A DNA stretch of 64,000 nucleotides from an uncultured Aliivibrio sp. (GTDB lineage: Bacteria > Pseudomonadota > Gammaproteobacteria > Enterobacterales > Vibrionaceae). Numbering within the stretch: the first letter of the stretch is position 1; each line of letters starts with the position of its first letter. Under the pieces are notes generated by a model. It was not told the origin of the DNA, did not search any database, and worked only from the letters and a program-made list of their open reading frames with translations. The stretch is from NCBI RefSeq assembly GCF_946479765.1, contig NZ_CAMLHO010000004.1, positions 1 to 64,000 of the forward strand. The letters run 5' to 3'. This document shows positions 38,420 through 46,740 of the stretch, in pieces. A program made the position numbers and the translations under genes.

Positions 38420-40681
38420 ATGCTTACTCAACTCAGGGATATAGTTGATCACGTCGCTAAAGCTGAATCATTAGATGATGCTTTAGCGCTATTAGTGAAA
38501 AATACACGAAATTCAATGCAGACAGAGTGTTGCTCAGTCTATTTGATGAGTAATGATAATCTTCGTTTAGAATTAATGGCGACTGAAGGTTTGAAAGCCA
38601 AGCCAAATACGGTCTCATTAGGCATTGATGAAGGTTTAGTTGGTCTTGTGGCTCGCAGTTGTGAACCGCTTAATCTCGCTAATGCATCGATACACCCCTC
38701 ATATAAATACATTCCCAGTATTGCGGAATATAAGTTTAATTCTTTTTTAGCTACTCCAATTATATATCGCCGCCAAAATTTGGGTGTGTTAGTCGTTCAA
38801 CAAAAAGAGAAACGCCAATTTACTGAAGTTGAAGAATCATTTCTCGTCACTCTTTCCGCTCAACTCGCGGTGGTATTAGCGCATGCAAAAGCGCATGAAA
38901 GTTGGTCTACTCATTTACAAACTTCGTCTACATCACAAAAGCAATTTAAAGGTATTTCAGCGTCTAATGGGGTTGGGATTGCGCCATTATGGTTTGATGA
39001 TGCTCAACCTAAAATTGAAGCGATTTTACCGAGTTCGTGCCTTAATATTGAATTAGAGAAAGATCGTTTAGGCACTGCGATTGAATTGGCCTTAAAGGAT
39101 TTTAGACGCTCTAAAAAGCGTTTTGAACAAGAGTTGAATACAGAAACACTGGCTATTTTTGATCTCTTTACACACTTATTGAATGATCCTATGTTGAAAG
39201 CAGATCTGAAAAAACAGATCACGCTAGGGGATTCTGCCGAGTGGGCTCTACGTCAAGTCATAGAGTCTTATGCTGCGCGTTTTGGGAGAATGAGTGACTC
39301 GTACTTAAGTCAGAGAGCAAATGACGTTAGAGAGCTTGGGCAGAGGTTACTTTATTTTATTAATTACGAAGATAATCTAGATATTGAGCTGTCTCATCCT
39401 GTTATTTTGGTAACCACTCAACTAACCGCATCAATGCTCGCCAGTATTCCACAAGATAAGCTAAAAGGGGTGATATCGCTTGAAGGCGCAGCGAACTCTC
39501 ATGCTGCGATTTTATCGAGAGCGTTAGGTATTCCGGCGATTATGGGGGTAGAGTTTAATCCTACTCATTACCATAAATCGTTAGCCATTGTTGATGGGTA
39601 TAGTGGTTTACTTTACATCAAACCGACAGATGCGTTAACTCAAGAATATCTTGAATTACAAAATGAAGAGATCGCTTTATCAGAGTTGATAACACAAGAT
39701 CTCGATAAGCCAACGCTAACACTTGATAATCACCTTATGAAGATTTATCTAAACGCAGGATTGAGTGCAGATTCAAGCATTGCGGTAAATCAAGGGGTTG
39801 ATGGTGTTGGTTTATACCGAACTGAAATCCCTTTTCTATTGCATCAACGTTTTCCATCGGAAGAAGAGCAGTATCTACAATATAAGGAAATTTTAGAAAC
39901 GTACCCTCAAAAGCCTGTCATTATGCGAACGCTTGATATTGGTGGTGATAAGCCTTTACCTTACCTGCCTATCGAAGAAGATAATCCGTTTTTAGGTTGG
40001 CGAGGAATTCGATTTACATTGGATCACCCTGATATTTTTCTATCACAGCTAAAAGCGATGATAAGAGCGAATATTGGTAATGATAATTTATCTATTATGC
40101 TACCAATGATCTCGGGTATTCCTGAATTGAAACAAGCGAGAGTCTTGATTAATCAAGCGTATAACGAAGTGCTCAGTGAATCGGAAATTGATTTTTCTAA
40201 ACCTCGTATAGGTATGATGGTTGAAGTGCCTTCGATGCTTTATTTATTACCAAGAGTTGCTGGGCTTGTTGATTTCATTTCTGTTGGGACCAACGATTTA
40301 ACTCAATATTTATTAGCAGTAGATAGAAATAACTCTCGTGTATCTCATGTTTATGAGTCTTACCATCCTGCCGTGTTGCTGGCGTTAAAGCAGATTATAG
40401 AAACGGCAAATCAACATAATTTACCTGTCAGTGTATGTGGTGAATTAGCCGGGGATCCTATTGGTTGTCTCCTTTTAATTGGTCTGGGTTATCGTAATTT
40501 AAGTATGAACACGTCCAATGTTGCCAAGATAAAGTACATAATTAGACAAGTCACCTTGGCTGAAATTGAAAGCATGACAGAGATTCTTTTACACCATGAT
40601 GATGCTGAGAAAATTTTAGCTGATATGATGGCTTTTTTGGAACAGAAAGATCTTTCAGGATTTATTCGAGCAGGTAAATAA
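38420..40681 (+). CDS. ptsP: PTS system nitrogen-related enzyme I (EI-Ntr)
   Basis: First phosphotransferase of the nitrogen PTS: takes phosphate from PEP and passes it to NPr and then EIIA-Ntr. The 753-residue protein has an N-terminal GAF domain of about 165 residues, then the EI N-domain, the phosphohistidine loop LEGAANSHAAILSRALGIPA near residue 357, and the TIM-barrel PEP-binding domain with MRTLDIGGDKPLPYL near residue 503 and VSVCGELAGDP near residue 670. It abuts tauE with no gap, so they are cotranscribed. Confidence 0.96.
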   Translation: MLTQLRDIVDHVAKAESLDDALALLVKNTRNSMQTECCSVYLMSNDNLRLELMATEGLKAKPNTVSLGIDEGLVGLVARSCEPLNLANASIHPSYKYIPSIAEYKFNSFLATPIIYRRQNLGVLVVQQKEKRQFTEVEESFLVTLSAQLAVVLAHAKAHESWSTHLQTSSTSQKQFKGISASNGVGIAPLWFDDAQPKIEAILPSSCLNIELEKDRLGTAIELALKDFRRSKKRFEQELNTETLAIFDLFTHLLNDPMLKADLKKQITLGDSAEWALRQVIESYAARFGRMSDSYLSQRANDVRELGQRLLYFINYEDNLDIELSHPVILVTTQLTASMLASIPQDKLKGVISLEGAANSHAAILSRALGIPAIMGVEFNPTHYHKSLAIVDGYSGLLYIKPTDALTQEYLELQNEEIALSELITQDLDKPTLTLDNHLMKIYLNAGLSADSSIAVNQGVDGVGLYRTEIPFLLHQRFPSEEEQYLQYKEILETYPQKPVIMRTLDIGGDKPLPYLPIEEDNPFLGWRGIRFTLDHPDIFLSQLKAMIRANIGNDNLSIMLPMISGIPELKQARVLINQAYNEVLSESEIDFSKPRIGMMVEVPSMLYLLPRVAGLVDFISVGTNDLTQYLLAVDRNNSRVSHVYESYHPAVLLALKQIIETANQHNLPVSVCGELAGDPIGCLLLIGLGYRNLSMNTSNVAKIKYIIRQVTLAEIESMTEILLHHDDAEKILADMMAFLEQKDLSGFIRAGK

Positions 40682-41485
40682 ATGTCAGTAGATTTTTGGT
40701 CTATTTTTGCGCTGTATCTTTTACTTGGTAGTGTCGTTGGTGTAATGGCTGGTCTATTAGGGATTGGTGGTGGATTACTGGTTGTTCCGGCTCTGTTGTG
40801 GTTATTGCCTTTGGCTGGCATTGATTCGAGTATAGCAATGCAAATGGCTCTTGGTACGTCTTTGGCGACAATTATATTTACATCAAGCTCATCGGCATTG
40901 AACCATTTGCGTTTAGGTAATGTCGAAGTGGGGTTAATTAAAAGCTTAGCACCAGGGGTTATACTTGGTGGTTTTATTGGCAGTTATCTTACTGAATTAA
41001 TTCCAATACAATATTTACCTAAAGTGTTTGGTATTATCGTGCTTTTATTAGCATTACAAATGTTGTTAGCGCTTAAGTTTACCGCAACAAGAACAATGCC
41101 ATCCCCTCTAAAAATAGCAACTTCAGGTGGGATAATCGGTGTTATTTCTAGTTTAGCAGGCATTGGTGGTGGCTCACTTACTGTGCCTTATTTAAGTTTT
41201 CATGGTGTTGAAATGAGGAAAGCGATTGGCAGTTCTTCATTATGTGGCACATTAATCGCGATAGCAGGCATGATAGGCTTTGTTATGCATGGGGTTAATG
41301 TGGTTAACTTACCGCCAATGAGCTTAGGGTATGTGTATTTACCTGCATTATGCGGCATTAGTTTAACGTCTATTTTAACCACTAGAATAGGGGCTAAGTT
41401 AGCGTCACATTTACCAACATCAACATTAAAAAAAATCTTTGCCGTATTTCTCGTATTTATCGGCAGCAAAATGTTCTTAGGATAA
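40682..41485 (+). CDS. TauE/SafE family membrane transporter (putative sulfite/anion exporter)
   Basis: Inner-membrane protein of 267 residues with about eight predicted helices in two related halves, each with a glycine-rich signature: [18 protein letters not shown] near residue 23 and [17 protein letters not shown] near residue 157. This duplication is typical of the TauE/SafE (DUF81) family, whose members move sulfite, sulfoacetate or other organic anions. Substrate cannot be told from sequence. It starts directly after the ptsP stop and precedes lgt by 10 bases, so it is part of the operon. Escherichia coli lacks it in this position. Confidence 0.88.
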   Translation: MSVDFWSIFALYLLLGSVVGVMAGLLGIGGGLLVVPALLWLLPLAGIDSSIAMQMALGTSLATIIFTSSSSALNHLRLGNVEVGLIKSLAPGVILGGFIGSYLTELIPIQYLPKVFGIIVLLLALQMLLALKFTATRTMPSPLKIATSGGIIGVISSLAGIGGGSLTVPYLSFHGVEMRKAIGSSSLCGTLIAIAGMIGFVMHGVNVVNLPPMSLGYVYLPALCGISLTSILTTRIGAKLASHLPTSTLKKIFAVFLVFIGSKMFLG

Positions 41486-41495
41486 GAGAGTAGTC

Positions 41496-42347
41496 ATGAG
41501 TCAGGGGTATTTAAACTTCCCACATATCGATCCGATATTATTTGAAATTGGTCCACTAGCAGTACGTTGGTATGGGTTAATGTACTTGTTTGGTTTTATG
41601 TTTGCCTTATGGCTAGCAAATAAACGCGCAGATAAACCAAACAGTGGTTGGACTCGTGATCAAGTCAGCGATCTTCTTTTTGCAGGCTTTTTGGGTGTCG
41701 TCATTGGTGGGCGAGTTGGCTACGTACTGTTTTATAACTTTGGGTATTTCTTAGAGAACCCATTGTACTTATTTGAAGTATGGACTGGTGGAATGTCTTT
41801 CCACGGTGGCCTATTAGGTGTAATTAGTGCAATTCTTTGGTATGGCTATAAAAATAACCGTAGCTTCTTTACCATTGCTGATTTTGTTGCGCCATTAGTG
41901 CCATTTGGATTAGGTGCTGGTCGCCTTGGTAACTTCATGAATGGTGAACTATGGGGCCGTGTTACTGACGTGCCGTGGGCGATGGTATTCCCAACAGGCG
42001 GACCTTTCCCTCGTCATCCATCGCAGCTGTATGAATTTGCACTTGAAGGTGTTGTTTTATTCTTAATTCTAAATTGGTTTATTCGTAAACCTCGTCCATT
42101 AGGCGCAGTCTCTGGCTTATTCCTATTTGGTTACGGTACATTCCGCTTCTTAGTTGAATACGTTCGTCAGCCTGATGCTCAATTAGGTTTGTTTGGTGAT
42201 TGGATTTCAATGGGACAAATCTTATCATTGCCAATGGTGATTGGTGGTTTATTGATGATGCTTTGGGCGTTTAAACGTAATCTTTTTGCGACTGATTTGC
42301 AGAATAATGGTACGAAGCCAGAGAAATCGAAATCAAAAGCAAAATAA
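41496..42347 (+). CDS. lgt: Prolipoprotein diacylglyceryl transferase
   Basis: Inner-membrane enzyme that attaches diacylglycerol from phosphatidylglycerol to the lipobox Cys of prolipoproteins, the first step of lipoprotein maturation. The 283-residue protein has about seven membrane segments, the signatures [10 protein letters not shown] near residue 103 and [18 protein letters not shown] near residue 138, and a Lys-rich C-tail. The next step's enzyme, lspA, is also in this window (56906). lgt-thyA adjacency matches Escherichia coli, though a terminator lies between. Confidence 0.96.
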   Translation: MSQGYLNFPHIDPILFEIGPLAVRWYGLMYLFGFMFALWLANKRADKPNSGWTRDQVSDLLFAGFLGVVIGGRVGYVLFYNFGYFLENPLYLFEVWTGGMSFHGGLLGVISAILWYGYKNNRSFFTIADFVAPLVPFGLGAGRLGNFMNGELWGRVTDVPWAMVFPTGGPFPRHPSQLYEFALEGVVLFLILNWFIRKPRPLGAVSGLFLFGYGTFRFLVEYVRQPDAQLGLFGDWISMGQILSLPMVIGGLLMMLWAFKRNLFATDLQNNGTKPEKSKSKAK

Positions 42348-42395
42348 ACAAACTCATAAAAATACGCTAGAATAGCGTTAATGACGATTTATAGT

Positions 42396-42424
42396 AATGG
42401 CCTCTCGTTTGAGGCCATTTTTTT
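42396..42424 (+). terminator. Intrinsic terminator after lgt
   Basis: AATGGCCTC pairs with GAGGCCATT across a 6-base loop and runs into a T tract. thyA starts 19 bases later, so this may attenuate rather than fully stop transcription. Confidence 0.8.
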
Positions 42425-42442
42425 AAGCCAATTTTAGAGAGC

Positions 42443-43300
42443 ATGACCGTGAAACAGTATTTAGATTTATGCCAACGCATCGTTGATGAAGGTCACTGGA
42501 TTGAAAACGAGCGCACAGGAAAGCGCTGTTTGACGGTGATTAATGCTGATTTAACCTACGATGTTGCCAATGGTGAGTTTCCATTAGTAACGACACGTAA
42601 GAGTTTCTGGAAATCAGCCGTTGCTGAAATGATTGGTTATATTCGCGGTTATGATAACGCAGAAGATTTCCGTAAAATAGGCACTAAAACATGGGATGCG
42701 AATGCGAATCTAAACGACGTTTGGCTCAATAACTCTCACCGTAAAGGTGAAGATGACATGGGACGAGTGTACGGCGTTCAAGGTCGCTCATGGGCAAAAC
42801 CGAATGGCGAGTTTGTCGATCAGTTGAAAAAGATTATTGATGATTTAAGCAATGGTATTGATGACCGGGGTGAGATTTTAAATTTCTATAACCCAGGTGA
42901 GTTTGATATGGGCTGTTTACGTCCGTGCATGTACTCACACCACTTTTCGCTATTAGGTGACACTCTGTACTTAAATAGCACTCAACGTTCGTGTGATGTC
43001 CCGCTAGGCCTTAATTTCAACATGGTTCAAGTCTATTTTCTGCTGGCTATTGTGGCTCAAATTACAGGCCATAAGGCAGGTAAGGCGTATCACAAGATTG
43101 TTAATGGTCATATCTATGAAGACCAACTTGAGTTGATGAAAGAAGTTCAGCTAAAGCGTGAGCCATTGAAAGCCCCACTCTTTAAAATAAACCCTAAGAT
43201 TAAATCATTAGAAGATTTGGAAACCTGGGTCACAATGGATGATTTTGAAGTGATTGGCTATGAAAGCCATGAAGCGATTAAGTATCCTTTTTCGGTATAG
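42443..43300 (+). CDS. thyA: Thymidylate synthase (divergent ThyA)
   Basis: Makes dTMP from dUMP with methylenetetrahydrofolate. The 285-residue protein is longer than Escherichia coli ThyA (264) and clearly diverged, but the catalytic Cys lies in LRPCMYSHH near residue 160, dUMP-binding Arg and Asn motifs are seen in [14 protein letters not shown] near residue 185, and [15 protein letters not shown] closes the site. The ATG at 42443 is preceded by AGAGAG; GTG at 42449 is an alternative. It shares the usual place after lgt. Confidence 0.92.
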   Translation: MTVKQYLDLCQRIVDEGHWIENERTGKRCLTVINADLTYDVANGEFPLVTTRKSFWKSAVAEMIGYIRGYDNAEDFRKIGTKTWDANANLNDVWLNNSHRKGEDDMGRVYGVQGRSWAKPNGEFVDQLKKIIDDLSNGIDDRGEILNFYNPGEFDMGCLRPCMYSHHFSLLGDTLYLNSTQRSCDVPLGLNFNMVQVYFLLAIVAQITGHKAGKAYHKIVNGHIYEDQLELMKEVQLKREPLKAPLFKINPKIKSLEDLETWVTMDDFEVIGYESHEAIKYPFSV

Positions 43301-43513
43301 CTAGAGTTAGTTTACTGTTTATAATGATAGGGCCTTAATATTAAATGATAAGGCTCTATATGATATTAAATAAGAGATAATTTTATGTCTGGTTACGTAA
43401 TGATAAACGTGAAACTATAATGTAAATAGGTCCGTTTATCCCAAGTGATTATTTATCAATAATAATTGAACATGATGATGTCTCTGCTCTAATTATTTGT
43501 AATAAATCTGTTA

Positions 43514-44350
43514 TTATAATATCTGATGTCTTTCTGAAGCATACTTTTGGAAAATTGGGTTATCTTTACTATCCTTGTTCTCTGGACGCCATAACCCTTC
43601 CTCAACCCCTTTCACTATCAAATGAATAACAGCAGAATCAATTGCTGACATTAAGGCAATATTTACTGGCTCGTTATTGGTGTAGCCTAACTCAACCTCC
43701 AAGAGCTCTTTATAATCCACAAATCGAAAAGCTCCCGCTGACACTTCATAAGAAAGTATCGTTTTACTGGTTGTCACACTCGTCAGGATCTTACCGCTAC
43801 GAACATCAACAGCTCGAATATTGACAGTCACTTGATCCGCTCGGTACTGCCCTGAACCACCAATACCTAAATATCTAGCCCCTGCACCGCCTGTTTTAAT
43901 ATTTGAATCATAAGCTACGATTCCACCCTCAATCATTACATTTGCAGACAACAAAGATGGAAGCGTAGAGCCATGATTAGAAATAGATTCTTGCTTTTTT
44001 TGCGCTGCTCTAATAATTTTTCTTTCCGTCAATAAGTTTTGTAACCCTTGACGTTCTAGAGGATGAAACCATTCTGAATCCAGTAATGCCATCGTTAAAA
44101 GAGCAGTCCCCCCTTGAGGTACAGCTGTTGAGAAATTACTGTTTGGTTGAGGTTTATACTGACCCGTTTGGTCTCTAAAATCATATACAGAAACAAATAT
44201 TTTCCCTCTTGGTTTAGGCAAAGAAATGAGATCTACATAACTCGCACCACGCTGCATTAATGTTGGTGATTCTGAAATTTCAGGCACATCAATCGAATTA
44301 GAACAACCGGAAATAATAAAAAGTAATAAAAATAATATTGAATATTTCAT
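43514..44350 (-). CDS. csgG: Curli secretion channel lipoprotein CsgG
   Basis: Outer-membrane lipoprotein that forms the nonameric pore through which curli subunits leave the cell. The 278-residue protein has a lipoprotein signal with lipobox ISGC and Cys near residue 16, and conserved CsgG stretches PKPRGKIFVSVYDFRDQTGQ near residue 46, NVMIEGGIVAYDSN near residue 135 and VRSGKILTSVTTSKTI near residue 187. Length equals that of the Escherichia coli protein. It is last in csgDEFG, 22 bases after csgF. Confidence 0.96.
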   Translation of the reverse strand: MKYSILFLLLFIISGCSNSIDVPEISESPTLMQRGASYVDLISLPKPRGKIFVSVYDFRDQTGQYKPQPNSNFSTAVPQGGTALLTMALLDSEWFHPLERQGLQNLLTERKIIRAAQKKQESISNHGSTLPSLLSANVMIEGGIVAYDSNIKTGGAGARYLGIGGSGQYRADQVTVNIRAVDVRSGKILTSVTTSKTILSYEVSAGAFRFVDYKELLEVELGYTNNEPVNIALMSAIDSAVIHLIVKGVEEGLWRPENKDSKDNPIFQKYASERHQIL

Positions 44351-44372
44351 TGCTGATTCCTTAGCTTAGAAA

Positions 44373-44774
44373 TTAATCTGGAGTAAGACCACTCACTTGA
44401 ATTTCTGAGGTTTCACCCGTTTCTTTGTCTACAATTTGAATCAGTAAGGCTCCTGAATCATCAACAATATTTAATATAAAATCATCGGTAATAAGCTGCC
44501 CTGTATTACCATTACCTACATCCGCTAATAGTTGACTTATTAATCGAGACTCCAAACTAGAAGTAAGTCGATCTAGCGCGGATTCTTGCTCAAACAATGA
44601 ATCATCTTTCGGTCCTTTATAATCATTAATTGCATTAGCACCAGCAAAAAGATGTGATGTGTTTAATGGGTTACCCCCAAAATTAGGATTCACTGGCGTA
44701 TATACTAATTCACTCGCCTGGCTTAATGGTATAAAGCTAGCTATTATGATAAAAAATATAATCCGTATAGTCAT
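44373..44774 (-). CDS. csgF: Curli assembly protein CsgF
   Basis: Small exported protein that caps the CsgG pore and links it to the nucleator CsgB at the cell surface. The 133-residue protein has a Sec signal ending near SQASE, and the mature N-terminus LVYTPVNPNFGGNPLN is the conserved segment that inserts into CsgG. The remaining part is Asp/Ser/Thr-rich, as usual. It is spaced 9 bases from csgE, so the two are translated together. Confidence 0.94.
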   Translation of the reverse strand: MTIRIIFFIIIASFIPLSQASELVYTPVNPNFGGNPLNTSHLFAGANAINDYKGPKDDSLFEQESALDRLTSSLESRLISQLLADVGNGNTGQLITDDFILNIVDDSGALLIQIVDKETGETSEIQVSGLTPD

Positions 44775-44783
44775 ACTAACTCC

Positions 44784-45245
44784 TTAGATCTCAGGAAGTT
44801 CGAGATCATATGTGTCTCTAAATAATTTCTCTGTTTGCCATTTAATGATGTATTGATTTACAGCCTCTATCGCTTGAGCCGCTTTTTCATCTGCTTGTCT
44901 TTGCCCTGGAGAAAGCGCTCCTCTGTAAATAACCTTGTCAAAATGATAAACTCCTATAATGCTTCCAGATAAGGCTGTTGGCCTTTCTTTAACCGTTAAA
45001 TTCACATCTATATCGTCATATTTACTGTTCATTTTCATCGAAAAAGCAAAATAAAAATCCCTTCCTAGCCGAGTTAAGGTTCGGTCAATAATTAATCCTT
45101 CAATTTCAAGTAAGTCATCCGCCTCATCCACTTTATTAGTCTCTAACGGTGTTTTCGACTCCAAAGTATCTTGAGTGCTCGATGCATAAGTAAGCAGCGG
45201 AATAAATAACGCCAAAACGAGTAAAAATATAGAGTAAACTCTCAT
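44784..45245 (-). CDS. csgE: Curli assembly protein CsgE
   Basis: Periplasmic adaptor that plugs CsgG and delivers CsgA. The 153-residue protein has a Sec signal (MRVYSIFLLVLALFIPLLTYA), a linker rich in Asp and Glu, then the CsgE domain: EGLIIDRTLTRLGRDFYFAF near residue 48, LTVKERPTALSGSII near residue 83 and the ALSPGQR element near residue 111. It is longer than the Escherichia coli protein (129) because of the linker. Its ATG overlaps the csgD stop codon as ATGA. Confidence 0.94.
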   Translation of the reverse strand: MRVYSIFLLVLALFIPLLTYASSTQDTLESKTPLETNKVDEADDLLEIEGLIIDRTLTRLGRDFYFAFSMKMNSKYDDIDVNLTVKERPTALSGSIIGVYHFDKVIYRGALSPGQRQADEKAAQAIEAVNQYIIKWQTEKLFRDTYDLELPEI

Positions 45246-45901
45246 GAGACACCCTCTTTAAGGTCATACCCTTTGGCCCACATCATTGCTTGCAATCGAT
45301 TTTTCACATTAAGTTTTTTGAATATATTATAAAGGTGTGTTTTAACTGTATTTTCACTGACAAAAAGTGTATTTGCGATATCTATATTTGATAAACCTAA
45401 TGATAATAGCTTTAGTATTTCTTTTTCTCTTTCCGTTAACGATACTGATGTTGTTAATATTCCACTTTGCTTTTCTCTATAGGAAAATATAATCTCTTTT
45501 GTTATTTCTCTACTAAGCCAAATTTCCCCAGATATTATCTTTCTTATTCCTAGAGATATAATGTTGGTATCATCATTCTCATAAAAAACGCCAACAACAT
45601 TTGGATACTTAATAATATCGTTAACTGCATTGCAAGTTGTTATATTAAATAGTATTTCTTTAAACTGTAACCCCCTCTGAGTGATAATGAATAAATATTC
45701 TTTATATCTTTCATCTGTTTGATGTTTTAAATCTAAAATAATAAAAACATCTTCCTCTGACTCATTCATACTACTTAATTCATCGAAACTAAGAGATACA
45801 ACATTGATACAAGTTGATTTTTCCAATAAATCAATAAGTAATGATGAATATAGCGTTTGGCATGATGATAAGTAATAAATGGTCATATCCAACCTCCTCA
45901 A
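45242..45901 (-). CDS. csgD: CsgD-type LuxR-family curli regulator
   Basis: Transcription regulator expected to drive csgBA and other biofilm genes. The 219-residue protein has an N-terminal receiver-like domain (FIILDLKHQTDERYK near residue 52) and a C-terminal LuxR/GerE helix-turn-helix: LTEREKEILKLLSLGLSN followed by IANTLFVSENTVKTHLYNIF near residues 155-200. Length is close to Escherichia coli CsgD (216). The gene is very AT-rich. It is divergent from csgBA across a 247-base control region and heads csgDEFG, the same layout as in Escherichia coli. Confidence 0.92.
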   Translation of the reverse strand: MRRLDMTIYYLSSCQTLYSSLLIDLLEKSTCINVVSLSFDELSSMNESEEDVFIILDLKHQTDERYKEYLFIITQRGLQFKEILFNITTCNAVNDIIKYPNVVGVFYENDDTNIISLGIRKIISGEIWLSREITKEIIFSYREKQSGILTTSVSLTEREKEILKLLSLGLSNIDIANTLFVSENTVKTHLYNIFKKLNVKNRLQAMMWAKGYDLKEGVS

Positions 45902-46148
45902 TTCACATTATTTAAAACTAGTTCAATACATAAGTATATCCAGAAATAAGTAGTAAACTAATGGATATTTTCGTTGCATTCTCAATATTGAGAGTTTTTT
46001 AATGGTAGTAAAAATGGCACTTCTCATGCTTTAGTTTATTTCTATCTAATAAAAATATCATAAAAAAGTTCATGGTGGTTTCCTCTATAAAATCCATACT
46101 TTTTAAGTAGCAAAAAATGTTATGACAAAAAGAAAGAGGGACACTGAT
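45902..46148. promoter_or_regulatory. Divergent csgD/csgB control region
   Basis: AT-rich stretch between the two curli operons. It holds a perfect 14-base palindrome TCTCAATATTGAGA (45980-45993) followed by a T run, and a TATAAA -10-like box at 46086-46091, about 60 bases before the csgB start, without a good -35, which would suit a sigma-S or activator-dependent promoter. Binding proteins are unknown. Confidence 0.45.
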
Positions 46149-46718
46149 ATGAAAAAATTATCAGTAAGTTATCTATATTTATTACTCGCTGTAAGTAGCT
46201 ATACCTATGCAAATGGTGACCTAGGAATTAATGAATTTAGTTCTCCTGATGAATTAACAGCATTGTCTGAATTAAATACTAGTCATGATAACAATGCAAT
46301 TGTAGAGCTTATAAATTCGACAAATTCTCGAGTTGTTATTTTACAGCATAACGTGAATGGAGTAGGAAGTAATAAAGCTAAAGTACAACAAACTGGTTAT
46401 GATAATAAAGCTAACATAATACAAATTGGGGGTAATAATATAGGCCTAATTGCTCAAAATGGAATAAACAATAGCGCTTCTCTTGAGCAGTGGGGAGTAA
46501 ACCACGAAGGTGCTATTTTACAGGATGGTAATAATAATATCGCTCATTTAAAGCAAACGGGTAATACTCAACAAAATGTTATAAATCAGACGGGTGATTC
46601 AAATATTGCAGCTGCTGTAAACAAAAATAATGGATCTGGTTTTTCCATTAATCAAACTGGCAATCAAGGAATTATCTTAGTCAATGGAATGGATAGATTC
46701 ATATCCATCATAAATTAA
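46149..46718 (+). CDS. csgB: Curlin minor subunit (nucleator) CsgB
   Basis: Surface nucleator on which CsgA polymerises into amyloid. The start at 46149 (MKKLSVSYLYLLLAVSSYTYANG) has AGAGG 9 bases upstream and begins directly with a signal peptide; the track's ATG at 46122 has no ribosome binding site. The mature part carries curlin repeats of about 22 residues with Gln-x-Gly-x-x-Asn-x-Ala (KVQQTGYDNKANIIQIGGNN, LKQTGNTQQNVINQTGDSN). At 189 residues it is somewhat longer than Escherichia coli CsgB (151). It precedes csgA by 22 bases. Confidence 0.93.
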   Translation: MKKLSVSYLYLLLAVSSYTYANGDLGINEFSSPDELTALSELNTSHDNNAIVELINSTNSRVVILQHNVNGVGSNKAKVQQTGYDNKANIIQIGGNNIGLIAQNGINNSASLEQWGVNHEGAILQDGNNNIAHLKQTGNTQQNVINQTGDSNIAAAVNKNNGSGFSINQTGNQGIILVNGMDRFISIIN

Positions 46719-46740
46719 AATCATTTCAAGGAAGTTTATT

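Noticed and set aside
46122-46148. Upstream ATG of csgB at 46122
   Set aside because: No ribosome binding site, and it would place nine charged residues before the signal peptide.
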